A stretch of DNA of 10,905 nucleotides from CAYMDD01 sp964409675 (lineage in GTDB: Bacteria > Pseudomonadota > Alphaproteobacteria > Rickettsiales > SXRF01). A program made the position numbers and the translations under genes. This document shows, piece by piece, positions 1 through 7,327 of the stretch. The DNA lies in NCBI GenBank assembly GCA_964409675.1, contig CAYPEF010000082.1, forward strand, positions 1 through 10,905, read 5' to 3'. Below the pieces are notes generated by a model. That model was not told the DNA's origin, ran no database searches, and saw only the letters and a program-made list of their open reading frames with translations. The first letter of the stretch is position 1. Every line of letters starts with the position of its first letter.

Positions 1-57
1 CGCGCACTGGGCATGCTGCCGGAGCTGGATGATGAACGCGAGATGGAAGCGGCGTAA
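1..57 (+). CDS. 3' end of an unidentified protein (partial)
   Basis: Frame 1 is open from the window edge to a TAA stop at 55-57 and encodes 18 residues rich in Glu, Asp, Leu and Met, ending DDEREMEAA. The reading is supported by the open frame and by what follows: repeat copy 0 begins a few bases after this stop, just as the two clear repeat copies begin just after the stops of the pseudouridine synthase and ATP12 genes. The fragment is too short to assign to a family. The acidic tail fits a soluble cytosolic protein, but that is only a guess. It converges on the minus-strand glycosyltransferase ending at 166. Confidence 0.55.
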   Translation, partial: RALGMLPELDDEREMEAA

Positions 58-60
58 TGC

Positions 61-227
61 ACTTCCTCTCCTGCGGGCGGGATAGGCGCACTTGCTCGAA
101 AGCGCTTAGAGCAACCTTGGTGAGGGAGACTGTTTCATCCAGAGCGCAGCTTATGGTAGGATTGCTTAATTTACGTTTGGAATACCGTTAGGGCTTTCCA
201 CTGGACCTCTCCCGCGTCCGGGAGAGG
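61..227. repeat. Degenerate composite dyad repeat, copy 0
   Basis: This stretch has the same order of parts as copies 1 and 2. A decayed C/T-rich dyad starts near 65 (CCTCTCC). A hairpin follows at 92-114 with arms TTGCTC/GAGCAA around the palindrome AAGCGCTT, then the tail TTGGTGAGGGAGAC at 117-130. A short TTCATCC (134-140) stands where the clear copies have TTCACCCCCACC. The far end is a perfect 9-bp stem at 206-227 (CCTCTCCCG/CGGGAGAGG, 4-nt loop). The third hairpin is not convincing here; only GGAA/TTCC around 179-199 can be drawn. Total length of about 167 bp matches the other copies. The left half is well supported; treating 61-227 as one element is inference. Its right end lies inside the neighbouring glycosyltransferase frame. 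Confidence 0.6.
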
Positions 228-1005
228 AAGAAGTGTTGCGCATGCGTTCATAGACTTTCGCGAGCCTTAAGAACCGGCTAAAGCCGTACATCACCGCATT
301 GATGAAACCGGGCATGCCTTTGAGAATGTAGCCGCGGCTGATATAGGCTTTCATAAACCCAAGCGGGAAGGCCAGCAGGATACGCAGGCGTAAGCCGTGC
401 ATGCGTTTTTTACGCGCGCATAGGTCCTGTGCCTGCATGGTGGAATAACGATCAATCTTGAAGACGCTGTGCGTGAGTGAGCGTACCGAGCGGTGCCAGA
501 ACGGATGTCGTAAATGGCCGATACCGCCGTGCTGCATCTCCACCCTGTCATGCACCGGGCTTTTGGCATAGCGCCCGCACTTTCGGTCATACAGCCGCAC
601 CGGCGATACGCTGCGGCCAAAGCGCGGCAGGTGATGCTCCGTCGGCAGTATCTCGCGGATGCGGATGGTGTAGGCGGCATGCTTCGGGGTTCCTTGCGCG
701 AACAGCACACGAATTTCCTCCGCCAGTTCCGTACTCGCCGCTTCATCGGCATCCAGGTTGAGCAGCCAGTCATGGCGGCACTGATCTTCGCCGAAGCGCT
801 TCTGCCTGCCATATCCTTCCCAGGCGTGAAACAGCACGCGCGCACCTTCAGCTTCCGCTACGCTTTGCGTGCCGTCGGTGCTGCCGCTGTCGATGACGAT
901 TACCTCATCCACCCAATCGCGCACGCTACGGATGCTGGCGGCGATGCGGTCGGCTTCATCCAGTGCGATGATAAAGGCGGAAATGGGCAGCTTCGGTTCA
1001 GGCAT
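166..1005 (-). CDS. WaaE/LgtF-like family 2 glycosyltransferase (LPS core)
   Basis: This 279-residue cytosolic or membrane-associated protein has a GT-A fold and probably adds a sugar, such as beta-1,4-glucose, to the LPS inner core. The N-terminal Rossmann-like part carries DSGSTDGT at residues 39-46 and the metal-binding DADE at 85-88. WEGYGRQKRF (62-71) and VRLYD...SPVHDRVE (about 136-156) are typical of the WaaE/KdtX/LgtF group, as is the basic C-terminal half with GYILKGMPGF (225-234). The ATG overlaps the end of the upstream O-antigen ligase gene by 8 nt and has an AAAGG Shine-Dalgarno about 7 nt upstream, so coupled translation is likely. The last 20 or so codons (SSSPGRGRGPVES and after) cross a perfect palindrome of the local repeat family and probably are not ancestral. 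The family call is firm; donor and acceptor sugars are not known. Confidence 0.88.
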   Translation of the reverse strand: MPEPKLPISAFIIALDEADRIAASIRSVRDWVDEVIVIDSGSTDGTQSVAEAEGARVLFHAWEGYGRQKRFGEDQCRHDWLLNLDADEAASTELAEEIRVLFAQGTPKHAAYTIRIREILPTEHHLPRFGRSVSPVRLYDRKCGRYAKSPVHDRVEMQHGGIGHLRHPFWHRSVRSLTHSVFKIDRYSTMQAQDLCARKKRMHGLRLRILLAFPLGFMKAYISRGYILKGMPGFINAVMYGFSRFLRLAKVYERMRNTSSSPGRGRGPVESPNGIPNVN

Positions 1006-2227
1006 GGAACCGCCTTTCGGTAAGGCTCATGGCCAGCGCCAGCGAGAACCAGAAGAGCGACGCCGGCCAGTTGGAGAAAATGCTCTGCATGATCACCGCC
1101 GGAAAAAATAATATGGCAAGGGCTACGCCGCTCCCAGCGAATAAAAGCACAGGTTTAACAGCTCCTTGTGCCGGCCTTCCTTTCCACCACACGCGCAGGC
1201 AAGCCGCAATCAGCGACAGGAGCAGCGCTCCACCGCCGATACCGGTTTCGCTTAAGAAGCCTATGTAGATATTATGCGCATGGATATCGCAATAGGTCAG
1301 CTGCCCTGCGCTTTCCAGCGGCGTGCAGGCGGAGAGATACTGTCCGATACCGATGCCTGTAAGCGGATGCGCTGCAAACAGCATCCAGCCGCCCTTGAAC
1401 AGTTGGCCGTAGACCGTCTCGCTAAATGCGCGCGTCTGCTGCATCAGTTCGCTGCCGCGCTGCTGCATGATCGGTTGGGTAAAAAACAGCAGCGCCAGCA
1501 CTGCGCTTACCCCCCCTAGAGCACCCAGAGTATGTATGCGCCAGGCGGGCAGTTTCCATAGCAGCAGCAGACAGAAGCAGGTAACGCCTACCGCCATCAG
1601 AATCGTAATCGAGCGCTCGCCCGTGAGCGGGATCAGGAAAATTACCGCAAGCCCCAGCGCGAGCATGCGAAGCATGGCGGAAGCATTTCCTTTCTCCCAT
1701 GCCATTGCCAGCAGTAGCGACACCGCAGGAAACATTATCTTGAGCATAAGATTACCGATATTGGCATGCGTCAGCGGTCCGCTTAAGCGGTTGCCCAGCA
1801 GCGGATGACGGCTGAGCGATGTGCCGGTCATGTACTGCCAGTAGGTATCGATCAGCAGCAGCACCAGCGCCAGCGCCACACATCGCATAACGATTCGCGT
1901 GCGTTGCAGATCCGCTAGCACCCAGATGCGCAAGGCCAGATACGCCAGCGCAAAGCGCATCCATAGCAGTCCTGCCTTTGCCCCCGGTGCCTGCGGCAGG
2001 TGCCACAGCGACAGAAGAAATACGAACCCCGCCAGCAGCAGCGCCATCAGTGCATCCGGATACTGCTTGCGCCAGATAAAGCGCGTATAGAGCAGGCAAA
2101 CTACACCGTGCAGCGCCAGCAGTGACATGCCGATATCTGCCGTGGCCCGTCCGATCAGCAGGAACGGCATCAAGCACGTAACATAAAACGCGGCCCTGCC
2201 GGAATAGTCCAGTGGCTTAGGCGGCAT
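998..2227 (-). CDS. O-antigen ligase / Wzy-type polymerase family membrane protein
   Basis: This is a 409-residue integral inner-membrane protein with about ten or more hydrophobic segments and a larger periplasmic loop before the C-terminal helices. In the WaaL/Wzy_C family such proteins move undecaprenyl-linked glycan onto lipid A-core, or polymerise it. Family signatures are RLSGPLTHANIGN (147-159), GERS (203-206), HPLTGIGIGQ (287-296) and AHNIYIGFLSETGIGG (317-332); His318 matches the conserved catalytic-loop His and Arg205 a conserved Arg. I place the start at 2227, where the gene overlaps the upstream glycosyltransferase by 11 nt. The frame also stays open to an ATG at 2281, but that lies inside the upstream gene and adds 18 polar residues before the first membrane segment. 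Ligase and polymerase cannot be told apart from sequence alone. The two flanking glycosyltransferases favour a role in LPS or surface glycan. Confidence 0.85.
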   Translation of the reverse strand: MPPKPLDYSGRAAFYVTCLMPFLLIGRATADIGMSLLALHGVVCLLYTRFIWRKQYPDALMALLLAGFVFLLSLWHLPQAPGAKAGLLWMRFALAYLALRIWVLADLQRTRIVMRCVALALVLLLIDTYWQYMTGTSLSRHPLLGNRLSGPLTHANIGNLMLKIMFPAVSLLLAMAWEKGNASAMLRMLALGLAVIFLIPLTGERSITILMAVGVTCFCLLLLWKLPAWRIHTLGALGGVSAVLALLFFTQPIMQQRGSELMQQTRAFSETVYGQLFKGGWMLFAAHPLTGIGIGQYLSACTPLESAGQLTYCDIHAHNIYIGFLSETGIGGGALLLSLIAACLRVWWKGRPAQGAVKPVLLFAGSGVALAILFFPAVIMQSIFSNWPASLFWFSLALAMSLTERRFHA

Positions 2228-3173
2228 AAGCCCGCTTTCTTGCCGTACGGCGCACGTGGGAAATTCGTGCGAAATCGGCAAACATCCGCTCCAGCAGTGC
2301 GTTGTTTTCCTTCAGCAGCCCTATATTATCGGCGATGTATTTGCGGAAAATATCGCTGCCGAACGCACGCGCACCCCGCAGTCGTTCCTCCTTCCACCAT
2401 GCCGACAGGCAGCGACTGAATAGGAGCGCGCGCTGACGGGCGGAAAGGGATGTAGATTCCGTGAGCAGGTAATAATTTGCTAGGAACCGGTCATGGTTGA
2501 GCTGCGATACATTGCCGGAAAGCTGCCCCTCCACGTGCGGGATAAACATCACCGGGCTTTTGAGCGCAATGAAGCGCTTTGCATGCGCGCTTAAGCGCAG
2601 CGGCAGCGATTCGTCCTGGATGAACACGCGCTCGTCTGCCCCGCCAGCGGCTAAATACAGGCTGCGCTCGCACATCTGCGCCATGCGGCGGAAGCGCCCG
2701 CCGGTGAGCACGAAGGTCAGCGGATCGTCGCTCACCTCGAAGGGTGGCGCATCTGGTATCTTCCGTCCGAGCAGTTGATCGCCGGGAAGCTGCGTGCGCT
2801 CCCATTGACCGTAGAGCAGATCGGCCTGCCGCTCCGCCAGCAGCCGGTGCATATGAAAGGTGGCGTTTGCGGCCATAATATCGTCGGAATCGAGGAATTG
2901 CAGGTAGCGCCCGCGCGCGATATGCGCTCCCTGGTTGAGGCGGATGCTCGGCCCGGCGTTTTCGCTGTTGCGCACGATCACGATATCCGGCAGGCCGCGC
3001 GTCAGATCCTCGATCACGGCAAGCGAGGCATCGGGCGAAACATCGTCTACGAATACATATTCAATGGCGAGGCTGGAGGTTTCGCGCTGCGCCAGCAGCG
3101 AGCGCACCGTGGCCGGGAGGTAGCGCTCCTTGTTATATACCGTCACTACTAGGCTGACGTCGATAGCAGTCAT
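2217..3173 (-). CDS. Family 2 glycosyltransferase
   Basis: This 318-residue GT-A glycosyltransferase is predicted to use a nucleotide sugar in cell-surface glycan synthesis. Residues 1-100 carry the family 2 hallmarks: VSLVVTVYNKERYL (6-19), the nucleotide-binding VDDVSPD (42-48), the NxGPSIRLNQG segment (about 71-82) and the metal-binding LDSDD (94-98). The C-terminal 200 residues contain no family-specific motif I recognise and show no clear membrane helix, so acceptor and product are unknown. It is the first gene of the three-gene glycan module, 58 nt after hflX, and overlaps the ligase gene by 11 nt. On the coding strand an AAAGG Shine-Dalgarno 8 nt before the ATG forms the 3' arm of a small stem-loop (3181-3195), which might tune translation. 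The start is the first usable ATG in frame. Confidence 0.87.
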   Translation of the reverse strand: MTAIDVSLVVTVYNKERYLPATVRSLLAQRETSSLAIEYVFVDDVSPDASLAVIEDLTRGLPDIVIVRNSENAGPSIRLNQGAHIARGRYLQFLDSDDIMAANATFHMHRLLAERQADLLYGQWERTQLPGDQLLGRKIPDAPPFEVSDDPLTFVLTGGRFRRMAQMCERSLYLAAGGADERVFIQDESLPLRLSAHAKRFIALKSPVMFIPHVEGQLSGNVSQLNHDRFLANYYLLTESTSLSARQRALLFSRCLSAWWKEERLRGARAFGSDIFRKYIADNIGLLKENNALLERMFADFARISHVRRTARKRAYAA

Positions 3174-3180
3174 GCAGCAT

Positions 3181-3195
3181 GCCTTTGTTTAAGGC
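3181..3195 (-). promoter_or_regulatory. Small stem-loop covering the glycosyltransferase ribosome-binding site
   Basis: GCCTT and AAGGC form a perfect 5-bp stem with a 5-nt loop. Read on the minus strand, the 3' arm contains AAAGG, the only Shine-Dalgarno-like sequence before the glycosyltransferase ATG at 3173. The stem is short and may be chance. It lies in the only sizeable gap (58 nt) of the hfq-to-glycosyltransferase block. Confidence 0.25.
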
Positions 3196-3231
3196 GGGAA
3201 TGTAAGCGCGCCTCGTTCTCCACGCAAGCGT

Positions 3232-4500
3232 TTATACGGCCTCGGGGTAGAGATGGCGGAAGCGCGCGAGGTTCTGCGGGGTTATGCGCACATGCAGGCG
3301 CAGCTCCTGCTCGCCGGAATGCTGGCTGACCACCTGCCCGTGCCGGTAGAGCCAAGCCAGCGCCTCGCCATTGGCAATGTCCAGCGTCAGTTCTGCATCT
3401 TCCATGAAATGGCGGCGAATGTCCGCATCCACGCGCCGCAGCAGCGCATCTATCCCCTCCCCGGTCATGGCTGATACGGCGAGGATAGAGGAATCTTGCA
3501 GGAATTCACGCTGATCCTGCGGCAGCAGGTCCACCTTGTTGCACACTTCAATAACATTCTCCGGCAGGGCCTGTGTGCGGAACAGGCGTTTCAGCACCGC
3601 TTCCACGTCTTCCTTCTGCGCCTGCGTGTCGGGGTGGGAGATGTCACGTACATGCAGTAATATGTCAGCTTCGAGCACTTCCTCCAGCGTGGCGCGGAAG
3701 GCGGCGATCAGCTCGGTGGGCAGGTTGGAGACGAAACCTACCGTGTCTGAGAGAATGATATTCGCGCCTGATTGCAGTCGGATGGCGCGCAGCGTGGGAT
3801 CAAGCGTAGCGAAGAGCTTGTCCATGGAAAGCACATCCGCACGCGTAAGGCGATTAAACAACGTCGATTTCCCGGCGTTGGTATAGCCTACCAGTGCGAT
3901 GATGGGATAGGGCACGCGCTTGCGCGCCTGCCGGTGCAGTTCGCGCGTGCGGGTGACTTCCTGCAATTCCTTTTTGAGCTTGGCGATGCGGTCGCGGATT
4001 AACCGCCGGTCGATTTCGATCTGCGATTCGCCGGGGCCGCCCAGAAAGCCGAAACCGCCACGCTGGCGCTCAAGGTGCGTCCAGGAGCGCACCAGCCGCG
4101 TTTTCTGGTATTCGAGCGCGGCCAGCTCCACCTGCAGCTTACCCTCATTAGTGCGGGCGCGGGCGCCGAAAATTTCCAGGATCAGCGCCGTGCGGTCAAT
4201 CACCTTGCAGCCCCAGACTTTTTCCAGATTGCGCTGCTGCACGGGGCTGACGGATGAATCGACAATGGCCAGCCCAATCTCGTGCTTCTTCACCAGCTCG
4301 GCGATTTCCTCCACCTTGCCGCTGCCAAACAGTGTGGACGGGCGCGGCTTGGCAATATTGACGATGAGGCCGAGCGCCACATCCAGATCAATCGCCTGCG
4401 CGAGGCCGACGGCTTCTTCGAGCTTTCCCTGCACATCGCGCGCGGTGGCCGCGCTGCTTTTAAAATGCGGATGGAGAACGAGCGTGCGCTGCGCGGCCAA
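3232..4500 (-). CDS. hflX: Ribosome-associated GTPase HflX
   Basis: HflX is a TRAFAC-class GTPase that binds the 50S subunit and splits stalled or idle 70S ribosomes, notably after heat stress. The 422-residue product has the N-terminal HflX domain (about 1-195) with GSGKVEEI (59-66) and the glycine-rich GGFGFLGGPGESQIEIDRR stretch (148-166), then a G domain with G1 GYTNAGKS (205-212), G3 DTVGF (252-256), G4 NKVD (321-324) and G5 SAMTG (343-347). Length and motifs are normal. The start is TTG, two codons after the hfq stop and in the same frame. No ATG or GTG lies between the hfq stop and the conserved RTLVLHP segment, and no good Shine-Dalgarno precedes it, so translation is probably coupled to hfq. 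hfq-hflX adjacency is a long-known arrangement in Proteobacteria. Confidence 0.96.
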   Translation of the reverse strand: MAAQRTLVLHPHFKSSAATARDVQGKLEEAVGLAQAIDLDVALGLIVNIAKPRPSTLFGSGKVEEIAELVKKHEIGLAIVDSSVSPVQQRNLEKVWGCKVIDRTALILEIFGARARTNEGKLQVELAALEYQKTRLVRSWTHLERQRGGFGFLGGPGESQIEIDRRLIRDRIAKLKKELQEVTRTRELHRQARKRVPYPIIALVGYTNAGKSTLFNRLTRADVLSMDKLFATLDPTLRAIRLQSGANIILSDTVGFVSNLPTELIAAFRATLEEVLEADILLHVRDISHPDTQAQKEDVEAVLKRLFRTQALPENVIEVCNKVDLLPQDQREFLQDSSILAVSAMTGEGIDALLRRVDADIRRHFMEDAELTLDIANGEALAWLYRHGQVVSQHSGEQELRLHVRITPQNLARFRHLYPEAV

Positions 4501-4506
4501 CGGGAA

Positions 4507-4779
4507 TTAGTCTTCCGCAGTCTGGTAGGCCGCCTGCGGCGCGCCTGCGCCTTCGTCTTCAAACATGTTGACCGGTACGGCGGGCACCACGGTGGCGATG
4601 GTGTGCTTATACACCAGCTGCATCTGCGGCCCGCGCTTCAGCAGCACCGAGAAATTATCGAAGCCGCCAATATTGCCCTGCAGCTTCACGCCGTTGGAGA
4701 GAAAAATGGTGACGGGCGTCTTGCCCTTGCGCAGCTTGTTTAAAAAGACATCCTGAATATTCTGACCGCGTTCATTCAT
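4507..4779 (-). CDS. hfq: RNA chaperone Hfq
   Basis: This 90-residue Sm-like protein forms a hexameric ring that binds U-rich 3' ends of small RNAs and A-rich mRNA stretches. The Sm1 part has NIQDVFLN (7-14), with Gln9 matching the proximal-face Gln8 of E. coli, then NGVKLQGNIGGFDNF (29-43). The Sm2 motif YKHTIATVVP (57-66) carries the conserved Y-K-H. The rim patch is Arg17/Lys18/Lys20, where E. coli has RRER. The tail after residue 70 is short and acidic. The ATG at 4779 has an AGGAAG Shine-Dalgarno (plus-strand 4787-4792) with 7-nt spacing. Just upstream on the minus strand is a TATAAA (4799-4804) in an AT-rich patch that could be a -10 element, but I see no matching -35. hflX follows after 6 nt. 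Confidence 0.96.
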   Translation of the reverse strand: MNERGQNIQDVFLNKLRKGKTPVTIFLSNGVKLQGNIGGFDNFSVLLKRGPQMQLVYKHTIATVVPAVPVNMFEDEGAGAPQAAYQTAED

Positions 4780-4987
4780 GAGGACACTTCCTATTTTATT
4801 TATAGTTTTTGTTTATTGGGACGCCGCTTAAGTCCTGACGTGCTATGGCAACATTAATCAACCTGACGCTGTGACGCAAGGGGTTTCATGCACATATCAT
4901 ACTGCTGTATGGGCTATCCGGTTTCGGGATATTTTCCAAAGACGGTACGGATTCCCGCAAACGCTGATATAGTCGGCAGCGCAAAGA

Positions 4988-6337
4988 TTACGCTTTCCCC
5001 TTCTTCAGCGTCTCCGCAATCAAAAATGCCAGCTCCAGCGATTGCGAGGCATTCAACCTCGGGTCGCAGTGTGTATGATACCGATCCGACAGATTCATCT
5101 CCGAAATTGCCTGTGCGCCGCCTAAGCATTCCGTCACGTCCTGCCCGGTCATTTCGAAATGCACGCCGCCGGCGTGGGTGCCTTCGGACTGGTGGATGGC
5201 GAAGAACTGGCGCACTTCCGAGAGAATGTCGGTGAATTTGCGCGTTTTGTAGCCGTTAGGGGATTTGATGGTGTTGCCGTGCATGGGGTCGCAGCTCCAC
5301 ACCACGCGCTGGCCCGATTCCTTCACGGCGCGCACCAGCGGCGGCAGCAAATCGCCCACTTTCGCCTGACCCATGCGGGAGATGAGGGTGATGCGCCCTG
5401 GCTCGTTGGCGGGGTTCAGGATGTCCAGTAATTGCAGCAGCACATCCGGCTTCATGCTGGGACCGACCTTGAAAGCAATAGGGTTGGCCACGCCGCGTAA
5501 ATATTCCACATGCGCTTCATCCGGCGCACGCGTGCGGTCGCCGATCCAGAGCATATGCGCCGAGCAGCCGTACCATTTGCCGTCCGCTTCATCCTGCCGG
5601 GTCAGCGCCGATTCATAGCCGAGCAGCAAGGCTTCGTGCGAGGTATAAAAACGCGCTTCGGCGAATTCCTCCATATCATCCACCGGAATGCCGCAGGCTT
5701 CAATAAAGCCCACGCATTCATTGATGCGCTGCACCAGTTCGGCAAAGCGCTTGCCCTGCGCCGAGCTTTTGACGAACTCGGTGTTCCAGCGTGAAATCTG
5801 CCGCAGCCCGGCATAGCCGCCGCGCGTAAGCGAGCGCAGGAAATTGAGCGTGGCCCCGCCCTGGTAATAGGCGCGCAGCAGCCGTTCCGGGTCGGCGCGG
5901 CGGGTTTCTTCTTCGAACTCCATGCCGTTGACCATGTCGCCGCGGTAGCTGGGAAGCGCGCAGCCGTTTACCGTCTCCATCCCGTCCGAGCGCGGCTTGG
6001 CGAACTGGCCCGCGATGCGCCCCACCTTCACCACCGGGCAACTGGCTCCGTACATCAGCGCCATGGTCATTTGCAGCATCACGCGCATGTAGCTGCGCAA
6101 ATTTTCCTCGTTGAACTCGGCGAAGCTCTCGGCGCAGTCGCCGCCCTGCAACAGGAAGGCTTTGCCCTCCGCCGCCAGCGCCAGCTCCTTCTTCAGCGCG
6201 CGCGCTTCGCTGGGCGAAACCAGCGGGGGCAGGGAGGTGAGTTCCTGCTCCACACGCGCCAGTTGTGCGGCATCGGTATAGTCGGGTTGCTGGCGGATGG
6301 GTTTTTCGCGCCAGGTTTCTTTATTCCAGGGTTGCAT
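4988..6337 (-). CDS. Class II (plant-type) 3-deoxy-D-arabino-heptulosonate 7-phosphate synthase
   Basis: This enzyme condenses phosphoenolpyruvate with erythrose 4-phosphate, the first step of the shikimate pathway, in the cytosol. At 449 residues it matches the class II (AroA-II) TIM-barrel family and is unrelated in sequence to the E. coli AroF/G/H type. Visible signatures are QGGDCAESF (64-72), VGRIAGQFAKPRSD (105-118), YRGDMVNG (131-138) and ISRMG (319-323). By comparison with the Mycobacterium tuberculosis enzyme (Cys87, His369, Glu411, Asp441) the metal ligands are Cys68, His353 (PMHGN), Glu395 (VHFE) and Asp425 (CDPR), all present. The short N-terminus lacks the long regulatory extension of the mycobacterial enzyme. 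It is divergent from prephenate dehydratase across 57 bp. GATAAT lies about 20 nt upstream of the ATG on the minus strand as a possible -10; no clear Shine-Dalgarno is seen. Confidence 0.96.
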   Translation of the reverse strand: MQPWNKETWREKPIRQQPDYTDAAQLARVEQELTSLPPLVSPSEARALKKELALAAEGKAFLLQGGDCAESFAEFNEENLRSYMRVMLQMTMALMYGASCPVVKVGRIAGQFAKPRSDGMETVNGCALPSYRGDMVNGMEFEEETRRADPERLLRAYYQGGATLNFLRSLTRGGYAGLRQISRWNTEFVKSSAQGKRFAELVQRINECVGFIEACGIPVDDMEEFAEARFYTSHEALLLGYESALTRQDEADGKWYGCSAHMLWIGDRTRAPDEAHVEYLRGVANPIAFKVGPSMKPDVLLQLLDILNPANEPGRITLISRMGQAKVGDLLPPLVRAVKESGQRVVWSCDPMHGNTIKSPNGYKTRKFTDILSEVRQFFAIHQSEGTHAGGVHFEMTGQDVTECLGGAQAISEMNLSDRYHTHCDPRLNASQSLELAFLIAETLKKGKA

Positions 6338-6394
6338 GGGCCTATAGTATCAATTATCTAGTGTGAGCCTGTAACATTAACATTTTGCTCGATT

Positions 6395-7270
6395 ATGTCC
6401 AGCCCACAAACGTATGACGCCGAAAATACCATTGCCTTCATGGGGGTGGAAGGGGCCAATGCCGACCTGGCCTGCCGCCAGGCCGCGCCCTATATGCAAA
6501 CCCTGCCATGCCCTTCGTTCGAGGACGTATTTGAGGCGGTAAGCTCCGGCAAAGCGGCGCTGGGGATGATCCCGATTGAGAATTCGCAGGCAGGCCGCGT
6601 GGCGGAAATCCACAACATCCTGCCGCGCAGCAATCTGCATATCGTGGGTGAGTATTTCCAGCGTATCGAGCATTGCCTGCTGGCGCCGAAGGGCACGAAG
6701 CTGGAGGGGGTAAAAGACGTTTATTCCCACCCGCAGGGCCTGCTGCAATGCCGCGAGCATATCCGCGAGCTGGGCCTCACCGCGCACCCCTATTCCAACA
6801 CTGCCGCCGCCGCCAAGGATGTGGCCGCCTGGAATGACCCCGCCAAGGCCGCCATCGCCTCGCCGCTGGCCGCCGAGTTATACGGGCTTCAGGTGCTGAA
6901 AACGCATTTTCAGGATGCCGATGATAACATCACCGTCTTTATCATCCTCGCCCGCGAGCCGATTGACCCGGAACCGGCAGAAGACGCGCGTATTCTCACC
7001 ACGCTGCTGTTCTCCATCCGCAACATCCCGGCGGCGCTCTACAAGGCGCTTGGCGGATTTGCCACCAACGGGGTGAATATCGTCAAGCTGGAGAGCTATA
7101 TCCCCGGCGGCAAATCGGCCAGCACGCATAATGCCTCGCAGTTTTTCTTAAGCTTTGAGGGTCATCCACGCGAAAAGCGGGTGCAAAACGCGCTGGAGGA
7201 GCTGGGGTTTTTTACTCGGAAAGTTCAGGTGCTTGGAGTGTATCCGGCTGATCCTGTGCGGTTTGAATAA
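6395..7270 (+). CDS. pheA: Prephenate dehydratase with C-terminal ACT domain
   Basis: This enzyme converts prephenate to phenylpyruvate, the committed step to phenylalanine. The 291-residue protein is monofunctional, with no chorismate mutase domain. The catalytic part spans about 11-190, with IAFMGVEGANADLACRQ (13-29), IPIENSQAGRV (59-69) and SHPQGLLQC (111-119). An ACT domain spans about 198-285, containing FATNGVNIVKLESYIPGG (222-239) and ending LGVYPA; this form is typical of alphaproteobacteria and replaces the ESRP motif of enteric enzymes. The usual Thr-Arg-Phe active-site motif reads Thr-Val-Phe (TVF, 180-182), which is unusual. No Shine-Dalgarno precedes the ATG (upstream CATTTTGCTCGATT), so the message may be leaderless or poorly initiated. 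The frame has no in-frame ATG upstream within the spacer. Confidence 0.94.
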   Translation: MSSPQTYDAENTIAFMGVEGANADLACRQAAPYMQTLPCPSFEDVFEAVSSGKAALGMIPIENSQAGRVAEIHNILPRSNLHIVGEYFQRIEHCLLAPKGTKLEGVKDVYSHPQGLLQCREHIRELGLTAHPYSNTAAAAKDVAAWNDPAKAAIASPLAAELYGLQVLKTHFQDADDNITVFIILAREPIDPEPAEDARILTTLLFSIRNIPAALYKALGGFATNGVNIVKLESYIPGGKSASTHNASQFFLSFEGHPREKRVQNALEELGFFTRKVQVLGVYPADPVRFE

Positions 7271-7293
7271 GCCATCATTGCTTTTCTGGCTTA
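7268..7293. terminator. Possible weak stem-loop between convergent genes
   Basis: TAAGCCA (7268-7274) pairs with TGGCTTA (7287-7293) across a 12-nt loop. The stem starts on the pheA stop codon and lies between pheA and the convergent prepilin gene. There is no T-tract on either side, so it is at best a weak or Rho-aided terminator or an mRNA end stabiliser. Confidence 0.25.
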
Positions 7294-7327
7294 GTATCTA
7301 TTCAGCGATGCATTAGGCAAAAAGTAA

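Noticed and set aside
514..1023. Long plus-strand ORF of 169 codons
   Set aside because: It is the mirror of the WaaE-like glycosyltransferase, whose motifs are clear on the other strand. High GC leaves antisense frames open.
4888..5235. Plus-strand ORF of 115 codons in the hfq/DAHP synthase gap
   Set aside because: Most of it is antisense to the conserved 3' part of DAHP synthase. There is no Shine-Dalgarno or recognisable motif.
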